From the NCBI GenBank assembly GCA_036971615.1, contig JAYKKR010000006.1, forward strand, positions 620,001 to 684,000: 64,000 nucleotides of DNA, read 5' to 3'. The stretch is from Amyloporia xantha (lineage: Eukaryota; Basidiomycota; Agaricomycetes; Polyporales; Adustoporiaceae). The notes below the pieces were generated by a model that was not told the DNA's origin, ran no database searches, and saw only the letters and a list, made by a program, of their open reading frames with translations. This document shows, in pieces, positions 44,096-54,677 of the stretch. Position numbers and translations under genes: made by a program. Positions within the stretch are counted from its first letter, which is position 1, and each line of letters starts with the position of its first letter.

Positions 44096-45962
44096 CTAAT
44101 TGCCGCTCGACGGATTCGCGCTGCCTTTCCTGGTCCTGACAACTTTGTTTCGCAAGGCCTTCTCTTTCAGCTCGCTTTCTCTTCTTTCCAGCTCAACCCT
44201 ATCAGGCATGGGCTACCACATCCGTGTGAGTACTAATGCGTAGACTAATAGAGAAGACTCACCACTCACCTGATCACGGTCATCATCCCACTTGCTCTTC
44301 CGTTTTTCTGCCTCTGCCTGACCTTTGATTTTCAGTTCACCCTCAGTCTCCTTCGGCGCCCCCTTCGCATCATGTGGCGCCCCGTCTATGTCCATGCGAT
44401 CTCCTCTGTCATCTTCTCGTTTCGCTCGCCTGTCGTCGAATGTACGGCTCCTGCTCCTGCTTCTGCTCAAAGTCCTACTCCCACTCCGACTGCTGTCCCT
44501 CTTTCGGCCCTTGTCCAGACCTCTTTCCCTGTCTAGGCTGCGGTCCCTAGAGTGACCTCCTCGACGGCGCTGTAAAGGCCTTTCCCTAGATCGACTCGGA
44601 CTCGGCCTGGTCCTTCTCCTATTAGGAGGCGGCGTAATCGACCTACTCCGGCTGCGGCTTGGGCTTCTGCGTCTGCCATAACCACCGCGATATGGAGGTG
44701 CCCTTCCCAAGCTACGCGAGCGTGATCGTGATCGTGGCGGGGAGATCCTGCGCCTACGAGGTGGTGGACTGCGCGAGTCTCTGTCCCTTACACGGCGATC
44801 GCGATCGCGCGGAGGTGGCGAAAATGATGGCGAGCGGAGCCGCCGGCGAGGAGGAGGAGGCGACCGCGAAAGGGAGCGCCGCGGCGGGGATCGACGTCGG
44901 TGGGGTGGAGTATCCCTATTGCGATCACGCACAGATGGCGGAGGAGTGCGAGATGGCGAACGGCCACGAGGTGGAGGCGAACGCATGCGCCGCATGCGAG
45001 GACTTGAGGCAGGAGATCGGGAGCGGGAGCTATGGCTGTTGTACGGTGGTGTACGCGAGCGGCGGCGAGGGGGTGGAGGGGAGCGAGGGGGAGGTGTTCG
45101 AGAAGGCGTGCGGCGACGCGGTGGTCGCTGTTTCCGTAAGGTTAAAATTCAAAATTATGGCTAAGAGGTATGAAGGACTTACACCTCCTCCTCTGGCGCC
45201 CCATCCACTGTCACGGCCTCTGCCTCCCCGATCATCGTCAAAGCCACCCCGACCACGCCCCCTACCACGGCCACGTCCTCTTCCATTTGCCCTCTCACGC
45301 TCGCGAATCTCATCGAGCCCCGCGCGTCGATCCCTTTCCGCCAACGCCCGAGTATCGCCCTTTTTGGCTTGACGCATTTCTTCCTTTTTCTCTTCTACGA
45401 ACGTGCGCGGAACACCCGCGGGGGATTCCTGTGCTTCTAGAAGGAGCTTCCAAAGGGCCGACATAAATTCTGGGGTATGGTTAGTGAGGAACCCAGTCAG
45501 GTTGATTTGCATTTTCTTAGGATCTGGCGTCTGTAAACAGTGTCAGATGCAGGAACTTGTCAGAAGTTAGACGTCGTGATGAGCAGTTCATCGCATACCG
45601 GTTGTTGATCATCTTCAAGAAGACCCATAGCATATTCAACAACGACTTCGTCCTCGAACCCAACCAGGTCGATGATCTTTTTGACCACCCAAGGTCGGAT
45701 GACGGAGAGGTTCACTTTGCGCATGTCAACCTGGACCCGTGTCAGCCTTTGCTATGTGACATCCTCGACATCGACATCCTCGTCTTCCGTACCTTTTTCT
45801 CAAATTCAGCCGGGAACTTCATCGACTTAAGGAGTTTCAGCTCCTTATCCGAGAACCTGCGGTCCTGGTCTGCTGATGTTCCCTTGAAAAAGCCTTCACA
45901 GACGTTACATTCGGCGTGCTATCAAAGCATCAAGAAATACTGGACTTACCAGCGTCCGCCAT
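44096..45962 (-). CDS. SRRM1-like splicing factor (PWI domain plus RS domain)
   Basis: Nuclear pre-mRNA splicing co-activator similar to SRRM1/SRm160. Exons 45962-45950, 45893-45793, 45730-45599, 45530-45183, 45127-44270 and 44212-44096 sum to 1569 nt, or 522 residues. The first exon is only 13 nt (MADAG). The PWI domain follows: GTSADQDRRFSDKELKLLKS, FPAEFEKK, VDMRKVNLSVIRPWVVKKII, DLVGFEDEVVVEYAMGLLED, MQINLTGFLTNHTPEFMSAL and WKLLLEAQESPAGVP. Then come a Gly/Arg run and a long Arg-Ser/Pro-Arg RS region from about 45127 to 44400, and a charged tail ending SANPSSGN. Low-complexity RS coding creates long false ORFs on the opposite strand. Confidence 0.92.
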
Positions 45963-47047
45963 TATGTCGACTAAGATCAGGTATGCTGGATGTTCGAGAG
46001 GTCGTTCAGTGTTCCACCCCGCTTTCCCGAATTGACGTCCAGGATAAAGTTAACACGGTAAATTGGAATTAGTTATTTGTTATAACTTATAAATTGGCTA
46101 CTGTAAGAAATTGAAAAGATATCTATATTGACGATGATGAAAATATTATGTAAGTAATCCTAAATAATATTGATAAGCTGTTTTGAATAAGACATTTAGA
46201 CCATCATGTCAATATTTTCTTCATATTTCAGCAGAAATATTCAAAGCCACAACCCGGGTCAGATATTTCGAAGGCAAGAGTTGGCTTCTCAAAACCTTCC
46301 GTGATCATGAATCGCGTTTGAACGAAGGGACGTAATCGGACCGTCAGGAACTTCTTCGTGGTGTATGAATGCCCAGCGTTTCTGGCGAGCTCTTACGATT
46401 TACGCACCACGAGAGACGCCCTCAGTCTGCTCATCATGATTGATCCGTTCTAATATATGGTAGGATGCGGTAGCATTGGGATACCGTTCCTTTGCAAGGC
46501 TCCGTTCGAAAACTCACTGATTAACTAACAGCAGCCAGAATCTCGACGGACGATATATTCTATTGAATGGCCAGCTCAGTGATCAACTGCATGACTTGCA
46601 TCGTGTTCCCTTATCACCTCTCTTCAGCGGTGAGCAGTGAACGTGCAATGTCCATTTCCGCATGGTCTAGATGTCGTCATACTCAATTGTATCACAACGC
46701 CAAGATTCCAGATAACCGTACGCGCTGGAGAAACGCCTTTTCGGTCCCGCGCGTACAGCCTTTCTCTGATCCCCGTCTGAGAATGCGGTAATTGCCAGTC
46801 CTCACGCTGCAGTCGGTCATCCGAACAGGGCGGAGTGTATCGCGTCCCGGGTACACGGCGGGCGTATGCCCTGGCTTCAAACCGAAATCGGACCCTATTC
46901 GATGGAGCCGGATGCTATAGGGAGCATACCCATACAACGGACAATGGTAATAAAATCAAGATTAATACGACCCACTTCCGGGAGCGATTGCCTAATGCGC
47001 GGCGTCAAATGCTGTTATCAGGCACGCACAAGGGTGCTGCCCAAATA
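45963..47047. other. spacer, AT-rich in its first part
   Basis: The stretch around 46060-46230 is markedly AT-rich. No gene is supported. The right end is the 5' flank of the second SET gene. Confidence 0.35.
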
Positions 47048-48386
47048 ATGAGCTTCTTGATTTCGGCACTGGGCAGCACCGGCTGGATCCTCGATGTCGA
47101 GGACTTGCTCTCCTCCCGGTCACCATCCCTGCCCATGGCGCACAGTAAGTCTCCCCGAGTCCTCCCGCTTCCCGTCGTTGCCTGACCAGCTTCTGACTGC
47201 TACCCGGAACCTATGTAGTCGGTGGAATCGTTGACGTCGTATACCGCATCAATGAGCTCCCAAACAAAGGTAGAAGCTATGCGTTTGAAAACGGTGCGCC
47301 TTAGCTCTGTGCGCCCATTTCAGGAAAGCTGACCATGGCAATGTGTCCAGAAGTGGACGTACACGCAGGAGACGCGTCGTACATAGTCGAAGAGGTCCCG
47401 AACAAAGGCAAGGGCATCATCGCGACGCGTCCCTTCCCCAAAGGTGCCACAGTCCTGTCCGAACAGCCGTTTTTCACCCAGCCGTCCACGCGCACGAACT
47501 CCTCCATCCTCGCCGCTCTCGCTGTCTGCACACGCGACGAGCAGCGCGACTTCTTCATGCTCTCCAACGCATACAAAATTGGCGGCCGGATGCTCCCGGC
47601 GCTCGGGATTTTCGAGACCAACGCGCTGCGGTGTGACAATGCAGACACGGGCGAGCGCCGGGGGATCTTCCTCACCGCGGCGCGGCTCAACCACTCGTGC
47701 AGGCCGAACGTCGGGCGTGTGTGGGACATCGCCACGCAGACCATGGTTTTTCGCGCGCTGAGGAACGTCGAGGCTGGGGAAGAGCTGTGCGTCAACTATG
47801 TGGACGTCCTGGGGTCGACGACGGCCCGGAAGGCGGAGCTGCAGGACAGATTCGGGTTCGAGTGCCATTGTGAAGTATGTGACCTGCAGGGCGAGGCCTT
47901 GGAGGAGAGCGATCGCAGGCGGGAGACGATCCGGAGACTCTACGATGAAGTGAGCTCATGTATGAAGGAACCGACTTTGGGCATGCGGAAGGTCAGCTCC
48001 TCGTACACGCCTTCCCCAATTTCTGCTCATTCCCTCCTGAAACAGGCAAAAATCGCTCTGCGTTTGCTCAAGGAGGAAGGCCTCATCCACTACGAAGCGT
48101 CATTCTGCTTCGACGCGTTCCAATTCTGCGTTATTGTAAGACCCCGTCGCTACCCTATTTCTGTCCTCCACGCGTATCTCATGCTCGCGAACGATCAATT
48201 GTACAGGTCTCCGACTTCCTGCATGCCAAGGCCTGGGCGCGGAAGGCATGGGAGGCGGCATGTAGCACGTCCGGTCCCGATTGTGCCGCAGCACGCACGT
48301 TCAAGATGTACTGGGCGAATCCGCGCGCGCATCGCTTTTCCGGGAAAATGCCTCATACGGTCCTAAACGGCCCGGAACCGAACTGA
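47048..48386 (+). CDS. SET-domain protein, copy 2 (NHSC intact)
   Basis: Putative lysine methyltransferase of the fungal SET/SMYD-like group. Exons 47048-47144, 47219-47269, 47324-47991, 48046-48135 and 48207-48386 sum to 1086 nt, or 361 residues. It starts MSFLISALGSTGWILDVEDL. The SET region has SYIVEEVPNKGKGIIATRPF, AARLNHSCRPNVGRVWD (intact NHSC), NVEAGEELCVNYVDVLGS and the Cys cluster FECHCEVC; C-terminal helices ALRLLKEEGLIHYEASFCFD and HAKAWARKAWEAACSTSGPD follow. A shorter start at 47335 would skip the first two exons. The upstream exons are accepted because they join in phase and end in YRINELPNKGK, a near copy of the SET N-terminal motif. Paralogue of the gene at 40.1 kb. Confidence 0.82.
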
Positions 48387-49591
48387 CGAGGGCCTGGAGT
48401 CCTGATGTTGACGATGGCGGCCACGGGCATGCTGGTGCTGGTGTGTGATGTATCAATTTATCCTCTGGGTCTAATGTAGCTTTCTGCTGTACGATACCCT
48501 TCCTGTCTTCCTGCTTTCGTTTTCATGTTGCTGGGTTTGTCATTTTGGTCAGACGGTTTAGCGTCCTGTCGCGAGATTTTCCGCTATCTGTTGCCTCGTG
48601 GGTTCGCGGAGATATTTCGTCACTAATGTCCTATGCGTATCTTCAATCATTCCCGCATCGTCTTAGTCAATGACCTTCATATTCTGTTTGCTATAGATGG
48701 TTAGCTAGATGTCCAGCCGCATCGAGATCATCCATCTGGCTGAAAGCCCCCCCTGCAAAGAGTTCACCATTCTCAGGTCGGCAGAATGCTCGTTCTAAGC
48801 GTCGGAAAGATACCTGTGATCGTTTCAAGTTCTTCACGATACCCATGTTCATCATAATGTTCGTGATTTTTGTGAAGAAAGGCGCAACTAACTCTCTTCT
48901 GATAATATTCGGAGCCGAGGGCGACTGGTCATATTATGATCAATTAGTGGTCATCTCTAGCACATTATCTCTTCCAAGAAATAGAGCTATTTCTGTTATC
49001 TCACATATGAAGTCTACTGTTAAATTTCAATGCTACTTCACCGCGTGTCGTATTCAAGACATCATTCCGTGCAATTCCCCGAGTCCTACGATAATTTCCT
49101 GCAGGATCTCCTCGACATGTCCCGAAAATCTGAGACCATAATTGACTTTGCCTAGTCAACGTCTTAAATTCGTGAAGCAAGATCGAGGTCGATGCCCGAT
49201 CGTGCAGTAATCTTGATCGCAGATCATACGCAAACCTCATATAGCGGATCATTATTTTATTCCCCTCGGTGGCAAGACTCTCTGACAGAATTCAAACAAC
49301 ACACAAATGGCAGGCTTATTTAACTTGTCGGCATCGACTTGATCGACATTGTAGCCTGATATCGAAGCCTGATATTAGTCCTAGCGCCGGTAATCTGCCA
49401 TGTTAAATTGGTGCTAAATGACGCATTTTTAGTCACAAGTCGTGTGAGCACCTGTCGGTGTGATCACCGCCAGACCTCGCACGTTCACTTCAAACCTGTG
49501 TCTCTCTTGCCCCTCTCATGACAGTGTCCTCGCGCGGACCCCTTCATTTGCGCCGGACACGGCTGATACCTCTAATCTAACGAACACGAAC
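48387..49591. other. spacer and 5' flank of the membrane protein gene
   Basis: No gene recognised. Short ORFs without motifs; the region before 49592 is the likely 5' UTR and promoter. Confidence 0.35.
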
Positions 49592-50569
49592 ATGGCTTCA
49601 CAATCATCGTCAATCATGTCCTCGGCTACTTCGAGCACAGCGTCTGCCTCCGCCACCAGTGACAGCGGGGGTGGCGGTTCCGGCATGCCCAGCGGTACTT
49701 TGCCGTTCAGCTTCCTCATCACCTTCGTCGCTGTGTTCCTTTTCTTCCTCGGATGCGGCTTCTGGTCTCGCCGACTCTCGTTCGAGCTCAGGAGGACTCT
49801 TGGGCTATCTTTACCCGGCGGGCCTAAGCCGCCTATTGTCCCTGTTCTGTTCGATGTCGTACCCCATCATTCTGCAAGGAATCCACCAGAGAAATGGGCG
49901 GACATGACGGTAAGCACGGCGCCTGATCAAGTCGCGATCCCCACTAGTGATATTGACACTTCCGGAATCGCATACCCACCTACCCCCATGAAGCCGCTCT
50001 CTGTAGCCTACCTCCGCCAAGAAGAACCAGCACTAACGCCTAATCCCTCTTCATCTTCGACCGCTCCGCCCCACCACCATCAACCTGCCGGTCCCCGCCT
50101 CCCCCTTCACCTCCGCATATTGGATTATATCCCCCTCTTCTCGTTGTTCCTCACACTTCGCGCGGTGCGGAGGGCCCGGGCCTCCCCTGGTGCGATCTCC
50201 CCGGAGACTCTGGCAGTCGCGGACGCGGCCCCGGGGCCTCCACCGCCTCCCGTGCGCGCGCTCCAGGTCGCGGTCCTGATCTGCATGCCCTCGCCAGACC
50301 GCTCCAGGCTGCGCCGATCAGCGGATGAGACTGCCCGTGGAGACTCCGGTGGGTCTGAACTCAGCTACGGACCTGGGGCCGGGTCAGAGAAAGAGAAAGA
50401 GAAGCAGGCCGAATGGGTGGTGAGAATGGCACCGACAAGAGAGCACGTTTCTGCGTGTGCCGAAGAACGAGGTTGCGGAACGGCCGCCGGGGTGGGCGCG
50501 GAGCTTGGAGAGTGTGTGGTTGGTATGGCGGAGATTCCGTGGGTGGGAGGTGAAGTGAGCCTCTCATGA
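49592..50569 (+). CDS. hypothetical single-pass membrane protein
   Basis: A 325-residue frame of unknown function. A Ser/Thr/Gly-rich N-terminus (MASQSSSIMSSATSSTASAS) precedes one membrane segment, FSFLITFVAVFLFFLGCGF, flanked by WSRRLSFELRRTL. The rest is Pro-rich and likely disordered, with LPLHLRILDYIPLFSLFL and a Lys/Glu run. This layout (Ser-rich outside, one helix, Pro-rich cytoplasmic tail) is common in basidiomycete hypothetical proteins. The ATG at 49592 is the first in frame. An 81-nt in-frame stretch from GTAAGC at 49909 to an AG at 49989 could be an intron. Confidence 0.6.
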   Translation: MASQSSSIMSSATSSTASASATSDSGGGGSGMPSGTLPFSFLITFVAVFLFFLGCGFWSRRLSFELRRTLGLSLPGGPKPPIVPVLFDVVPHHSARNPPEKWADMTVSTAPDQVAIPTSDIDTSGIAYPPTPMKPLSVAYLRQEEPALTPNPSSSSTAPPHHHQPAGPRLPLHLRILDYIPLFSLFLTLRAVRRARASPGAISPETLAVADAAPGPPPPPVRALQVAVLICMPSPDRSRLRRSADETARGDSGGSELSYGPGAGSEKEKEKQAEWVVRMAPTREHVSACAEERGCGTAAGVGAELGECVVGMAEIPWVGGEVSLS

Positions 50570-50947
50570 GCTTCTGAGTGCTGTGTAAGAATACGGTGGT
50601 GAACGCCCAACCAGCTTTCTTTGCGTTTATGATAGATACAGTCACGATGAGACATGATCGTTGATGTACACACGACCTTGTATCCCTATATTGTACCTGT
50701 ACGATTTATTCGATAGTACCATTCTTCCTGGCTGGTGGACTGCACTTAGACTGGACGCCGGCGAAGATGGATTCACAGTACTATGTTAGTAATATGTTGA
50801 CTCACACGTCTGTGGTGTTGCAGTTGAGCTTATTGCACATTCTCATCCTTCGCATCGTGCTTTCCAACGTAAAGGCGCGCAACTGCCATAACTGAGAGCA
50901 GGTGCACCAGTGTTATACAACAAGCTTCGGTTTAGAATCCCATCTCG
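50570..50947. other. spacer between convergent genes
   Basis: 3' flanks of the membrane protein gene and the first DUF6533 gene. Nothing else seen. Confidence 0.35.
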
Positions 50948-52584
50948 TCAGTCTTCTTCTTGCTCCGAGTCTTCCGGGAGGCGGTGCGGGAGGCTGTCGC
51001 CGGGATGTGCGCCCATGTCACGAACGACACTACTAGCGACGCTGTTACTGTTATCCGCTGTATCATTGCTTGACGATGGTTGCGACGGCTTGCTCAGGAC
51101 CATGCGAAGATCGAGCATGAGACGCGACATTAAGACGGCCGACAGCCTATGGGCGAAAGTTCGCGCGGACTCAGCAGAAGCCCGCCTGATCAGATAAATT
51201 TACTGACGCTGCGAGGTCTGAGATGTTAGCTGTGTCACAGTCAGCCTGAGGATATGGCCCAGGCCCGGCGGAGACGTGAGCTGCCATCCAGCACAGGCCT
51301 ATATGACACATACCAGGTCGAATGCGAGCGATTGCAGGCTGAAAGCGACCACAACTCTTGATACGGTTTCAGTTACTTCTACAATGTACCGATATTCAAG
51401 GGGACTAACACGAAGTACCACGTCCCTACTGCATTATTGAGTCACAAACCGTGTGCAATGCAGACCAGCTCTCACCGTCTCGAAGAAGCAGCTTGGATAA
51501 ACCCGCACGGATACCCACGCGAGATGCCGCTCGGTAGACACGATAGGTTCGCGTCCACGTGTAAAGTAGAACAAGAACATCGCCTAGCATGTTGGCAACG
51601 CGAGACACGTATATTGCTATCTCTGCCAGAAAGTCTTATGTATCATGTTCAGCTATTCTGCATAATAATGCGACATACTGGTGGATCGCCTGTAGGACAA
51701 CCATCGATGCTGTCTAATGAGTGGGAGTGCATGGTGAGAAACCTGAGGGTGCTCAACTGAATGACGACATTCTGCGAGCATGCTTGGTATGGCCATAGGT
51801 ATGACTCGGATTTGGCTGCCGCGTACTGTGAGACAAGCTCAGTGTGAGCGGGTCTAACAACAAGACTTATCGATTCACTATGTTAGTCGCAGGCAGAACG
51901 AGACCCAATAACGTGATCAATATAAACGGCCGGATGTCGCGGCCGCACAGCGCATACACTCTGAGCGCTCCAATCACTGAAGACATATGAATTTATGCGA
52001 GACATGGAGGAGAATTGAAATCGTACATGTTATCGTGATCAGCCCCACACTTGACCAAATTGTTGTCAGCCACACAAAAATGGAACAGCTGAATACAAGG
52101 GAGTCAAAAATCCGTTCTCATCGGTGGTCTCCGATAATTAAAATTGACCTCTCCAGTTAGTGGCATACAATGTGAGAATCGACATAGTATTTGATAGATC
52201 ATCTATGCTCACTTGAGAAGTTGTATAGAAACTATAGCCTGTCGAAATGAAAGCGGCCGTGAGGGTGACTCGATTGGCGAGGCACGCATAACGGTTCATG
52301 AAGAACAAGATTGTCGGTAGTGTTAACTCACGGCGCCAGTACGATCGCAGCACTGCGTCGAAAGTTACGCAATAGTCGAAGAATACCAGAGCTGTGACTC
52401 TTGAGGTCACCGTATGCTTTCGATTGGATGTTAGCGGTGGACCACATACATGTCACCCCATGGCTAATAGCGCTGGCACCGTTGAACCTGGCACATAAAT
52501 TGTCATTTTGTCGACAGAGAGGTCCTTGAAAAGCTAATCTCACTTGTAGAGATTGATGAGTACTAGTTGGGCGCCACTTGACAT
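50948..52584 (-). CDS. DUF6533-domain membrane protein, copy 1
   Basis: Multi-pass membrane protein of a basidiomycete-rich family of unknown function. The start MSSGAQLVLINLY is at 52584. The DUF6533 signature follows after one intron: ALVFFDYCVTFDAVLRSYWR, RELTLPTILFFMNRYACLAN. Downstream, near 51.5 kb, comes VANMLGDVLVLLYTWTRTYR and then LSKLLLRDG, a typical internal helix and motif. The C-terminus has SRLMLDLRMVLSK and MGAHPGDSLPH, ending DSEQEED at 50948. Exons in the middle were not all fixed. Copy 2 lies about 2.25 kb upstream on the same strand and is clearly paralogous. Confidence 0.68.
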
Positions 52585-53207
52585 AGTACTAGTCAGACGG
52601 CTCCTCCGTTACGACAGCTGTGATCAGTAAATTTCGTGGGGAATGGTGAGTCTGAGTTATATAGTATCTCTTATCTATCATTAAGTAGAATTAGGAGCTC
52701 GGCACAGCAGCCAACAGTGGTATTGTACAGCATCCGTTGTCTGGGCAGCGCTATCAGCAATGATACAGATCCAGCTGACCGCAGTCATGGCAGCTTTTTG
52801 AACAGATGAAATAGTATAACTGTGAGCAAAATATAGCATTTGACTCCTAACCTTGTCATTCAGAAGCAACGCAGTCAGATGGATAAGAGCGCTCCCGAGA
52901 CATTCAAATGTCTTCGCCACTATTCGCAAGGTACCACGGGCTGGATTAATATGTGCAGGCCGCGGTCGAAGAAGACTCACAGCACTCTATGTAGATGTGG
53001 CACTTTGATTGACCAGTGCGCAGTACCAGTGGCGATATGATCTGGCATCAGTTGAGATATGTGACAAAGTGCTGTGAAAACCATGTCACCACAGGTAGGG
53101 CTGTTAGCCGCTCGTAAATAGACAACCGTGCAGTGAATGTCCAACGTCTGTCTCCAGGCTAAATAGGAACGGGTATGAGAAGCCTACACGGCAAGCTACT
53201 TGACTCG
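52585..53207. other. spacer between the two DUF6533 genes
   Basis: Holds the 5' flank of copy 1 and the 3' flank of copy 2. A minus-strand ORF at 52681-52980 is not supported by any motif. Confidence 0.35.
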
Positions 53208-54677
53208 TCACTCCTCATGGTCTGACTCGTTCAGACCACTAGTCACGGTGTACCGCTCCATCCTACGAAACACTAATGCATCACCAGGATGTGTGCCCAT
53301 GTCACCAAGTACACTGTCTGTCATCGTGCCACTGGCAGAATTACTCGACATAGTGCGAAGATCAAGCATGAAACGCGACATTAAGACGGCCGACAGCCTG
53401 GAAGAAGATGATGTAAATAAGACAGTTGATGATGGATCTTGAATATGCCAACGCTGTGAGGTCCGCGATATTGGCGTTGTCTTCGCGGGCCTTTTTCCCG
53501 GTGGGATATGAGCTATTATTTGGCACAGAACGCTAAACCACCACATACCAGATCGAGTGCGAGTGATCCAATGCTAAAGATGCACACAGTACTGGATATG
53601 ATTTCGGTTATTCCTACAGCGTATCATGATTCATGAAGACTAACGCGAAGTACCACGTTCCTGTGCGTCTTTTAGTTCATATGCATATATCGCTGTGAAC
53701 ATCGATATACATCTCACCATCTCGAAGGAGCAATCCGGAAAGACTCGCTCTGATCTTCACACGCAATGCCGCTCGGTAGACGTGATATGTTCGCATCCAG
53801 GTTAAAACTAGAACGAGACCATCGGCCAGCATGTTCACTGCGCGAGATACATAAATTACTACTGCTACAAGGGAAGCTAATTTAGCAGGGTTCGCCATTC
53901 GAGATATTGACTACATCACGTACTGGAGGAATGCCTGCATTAGGACTCAGTCTCAATATATAACAAGCGTCAGAATAATGAGAAGGTTTAGGGTACTCAA
54001 CTGGATGGCGATGTCTTGCGAGCATGAGTCATATGGCCGCAAATACATCTCAGATTTGACTGCGCCGTACTGTGAAGTGACAAGTTTCAGCTGTTCGTGT
54101 TTACTGATGATGACCACAAACTATCACCATGGTAGCCACAGGCAGAACGAGACCCAATAACATGCTCAAGATGAAGAGCCGGATATTGCACGCCCATAGA
54201 GCATAGACCCTGCTTGCCGAAATCACTGCATTCGTTCAGATGAGTGTGAGACATGGCGAGTGAATGTCAGAAGGTCGCACATGTTATCGTGATCAATCCT
54301 ACACACGTCAGGGCTGTTGTCAGCCACAGGAAAGCAGAGCAGCTTGGTTATAAGATGCTTCCAATGTCAGTGTCGTTTTTGAATAGATTGAAGGAACATT
54401 GAATTGACCTCTGAGCAGTATCGGTCAGAATAAATCATGAAGATTACTGAATATCATGTGAAAATCCTTCACTCACAGAAACATTTCTTTGATAATGCAT
54501 GGCTACCATGATAGTGATTCGATTGGCAAGACATGCATAGCGATTGACGAAGAATATGATTGTCGATCCTGTCAACTTACGACCCCAGTATTGTTTCACC
54601 ACCGCATTGAAAGTTACGCAATAGTCGAAGATAACCAGAGCTTTGAGTAGGGTAATAAATGACTCTTGACTGTTCAC
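53208..54677 (-). CDS. DUF6533-domain membrane protein, copy 2
   Basis: Paralogue of the neighbouring gene. The DUF6533 signature reads ALVIFDYCVTFNAVVKQYWG, RKLTGSTIIFFVNRYACLAN. A later helix, YVSRAVNMLADGLVLVLTWM, is followed by LSGLLLRDG (around 53.7-53.9 kb). The C-terminus includes SRFMLDLRTMSSNSASG and MGTHPGDALVFRR, ending ESDHEE. No convincing ATG or first exon was found just upstream of 54677, so the 5' end is unresolved and the gene may be 5'-truncated. The function of the family is unknown. Confidence 0.58.

Noticed and set aside
44325..45372. Long plus-strand ORFs opposite the SRRM1-like gene.
   Set aside because: They are shadows of the low-complexity Arg/Ser/Pro coding on the minus strand; composition is biased and there is no domain.
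47343..47761. Alternative plus-strand ORFs overlapping SET copy 2, and the minus-strand ORFs at 47301-47868.
   Set aside because: They are out-of-frame shadows of the GC-rich SET coding exon.
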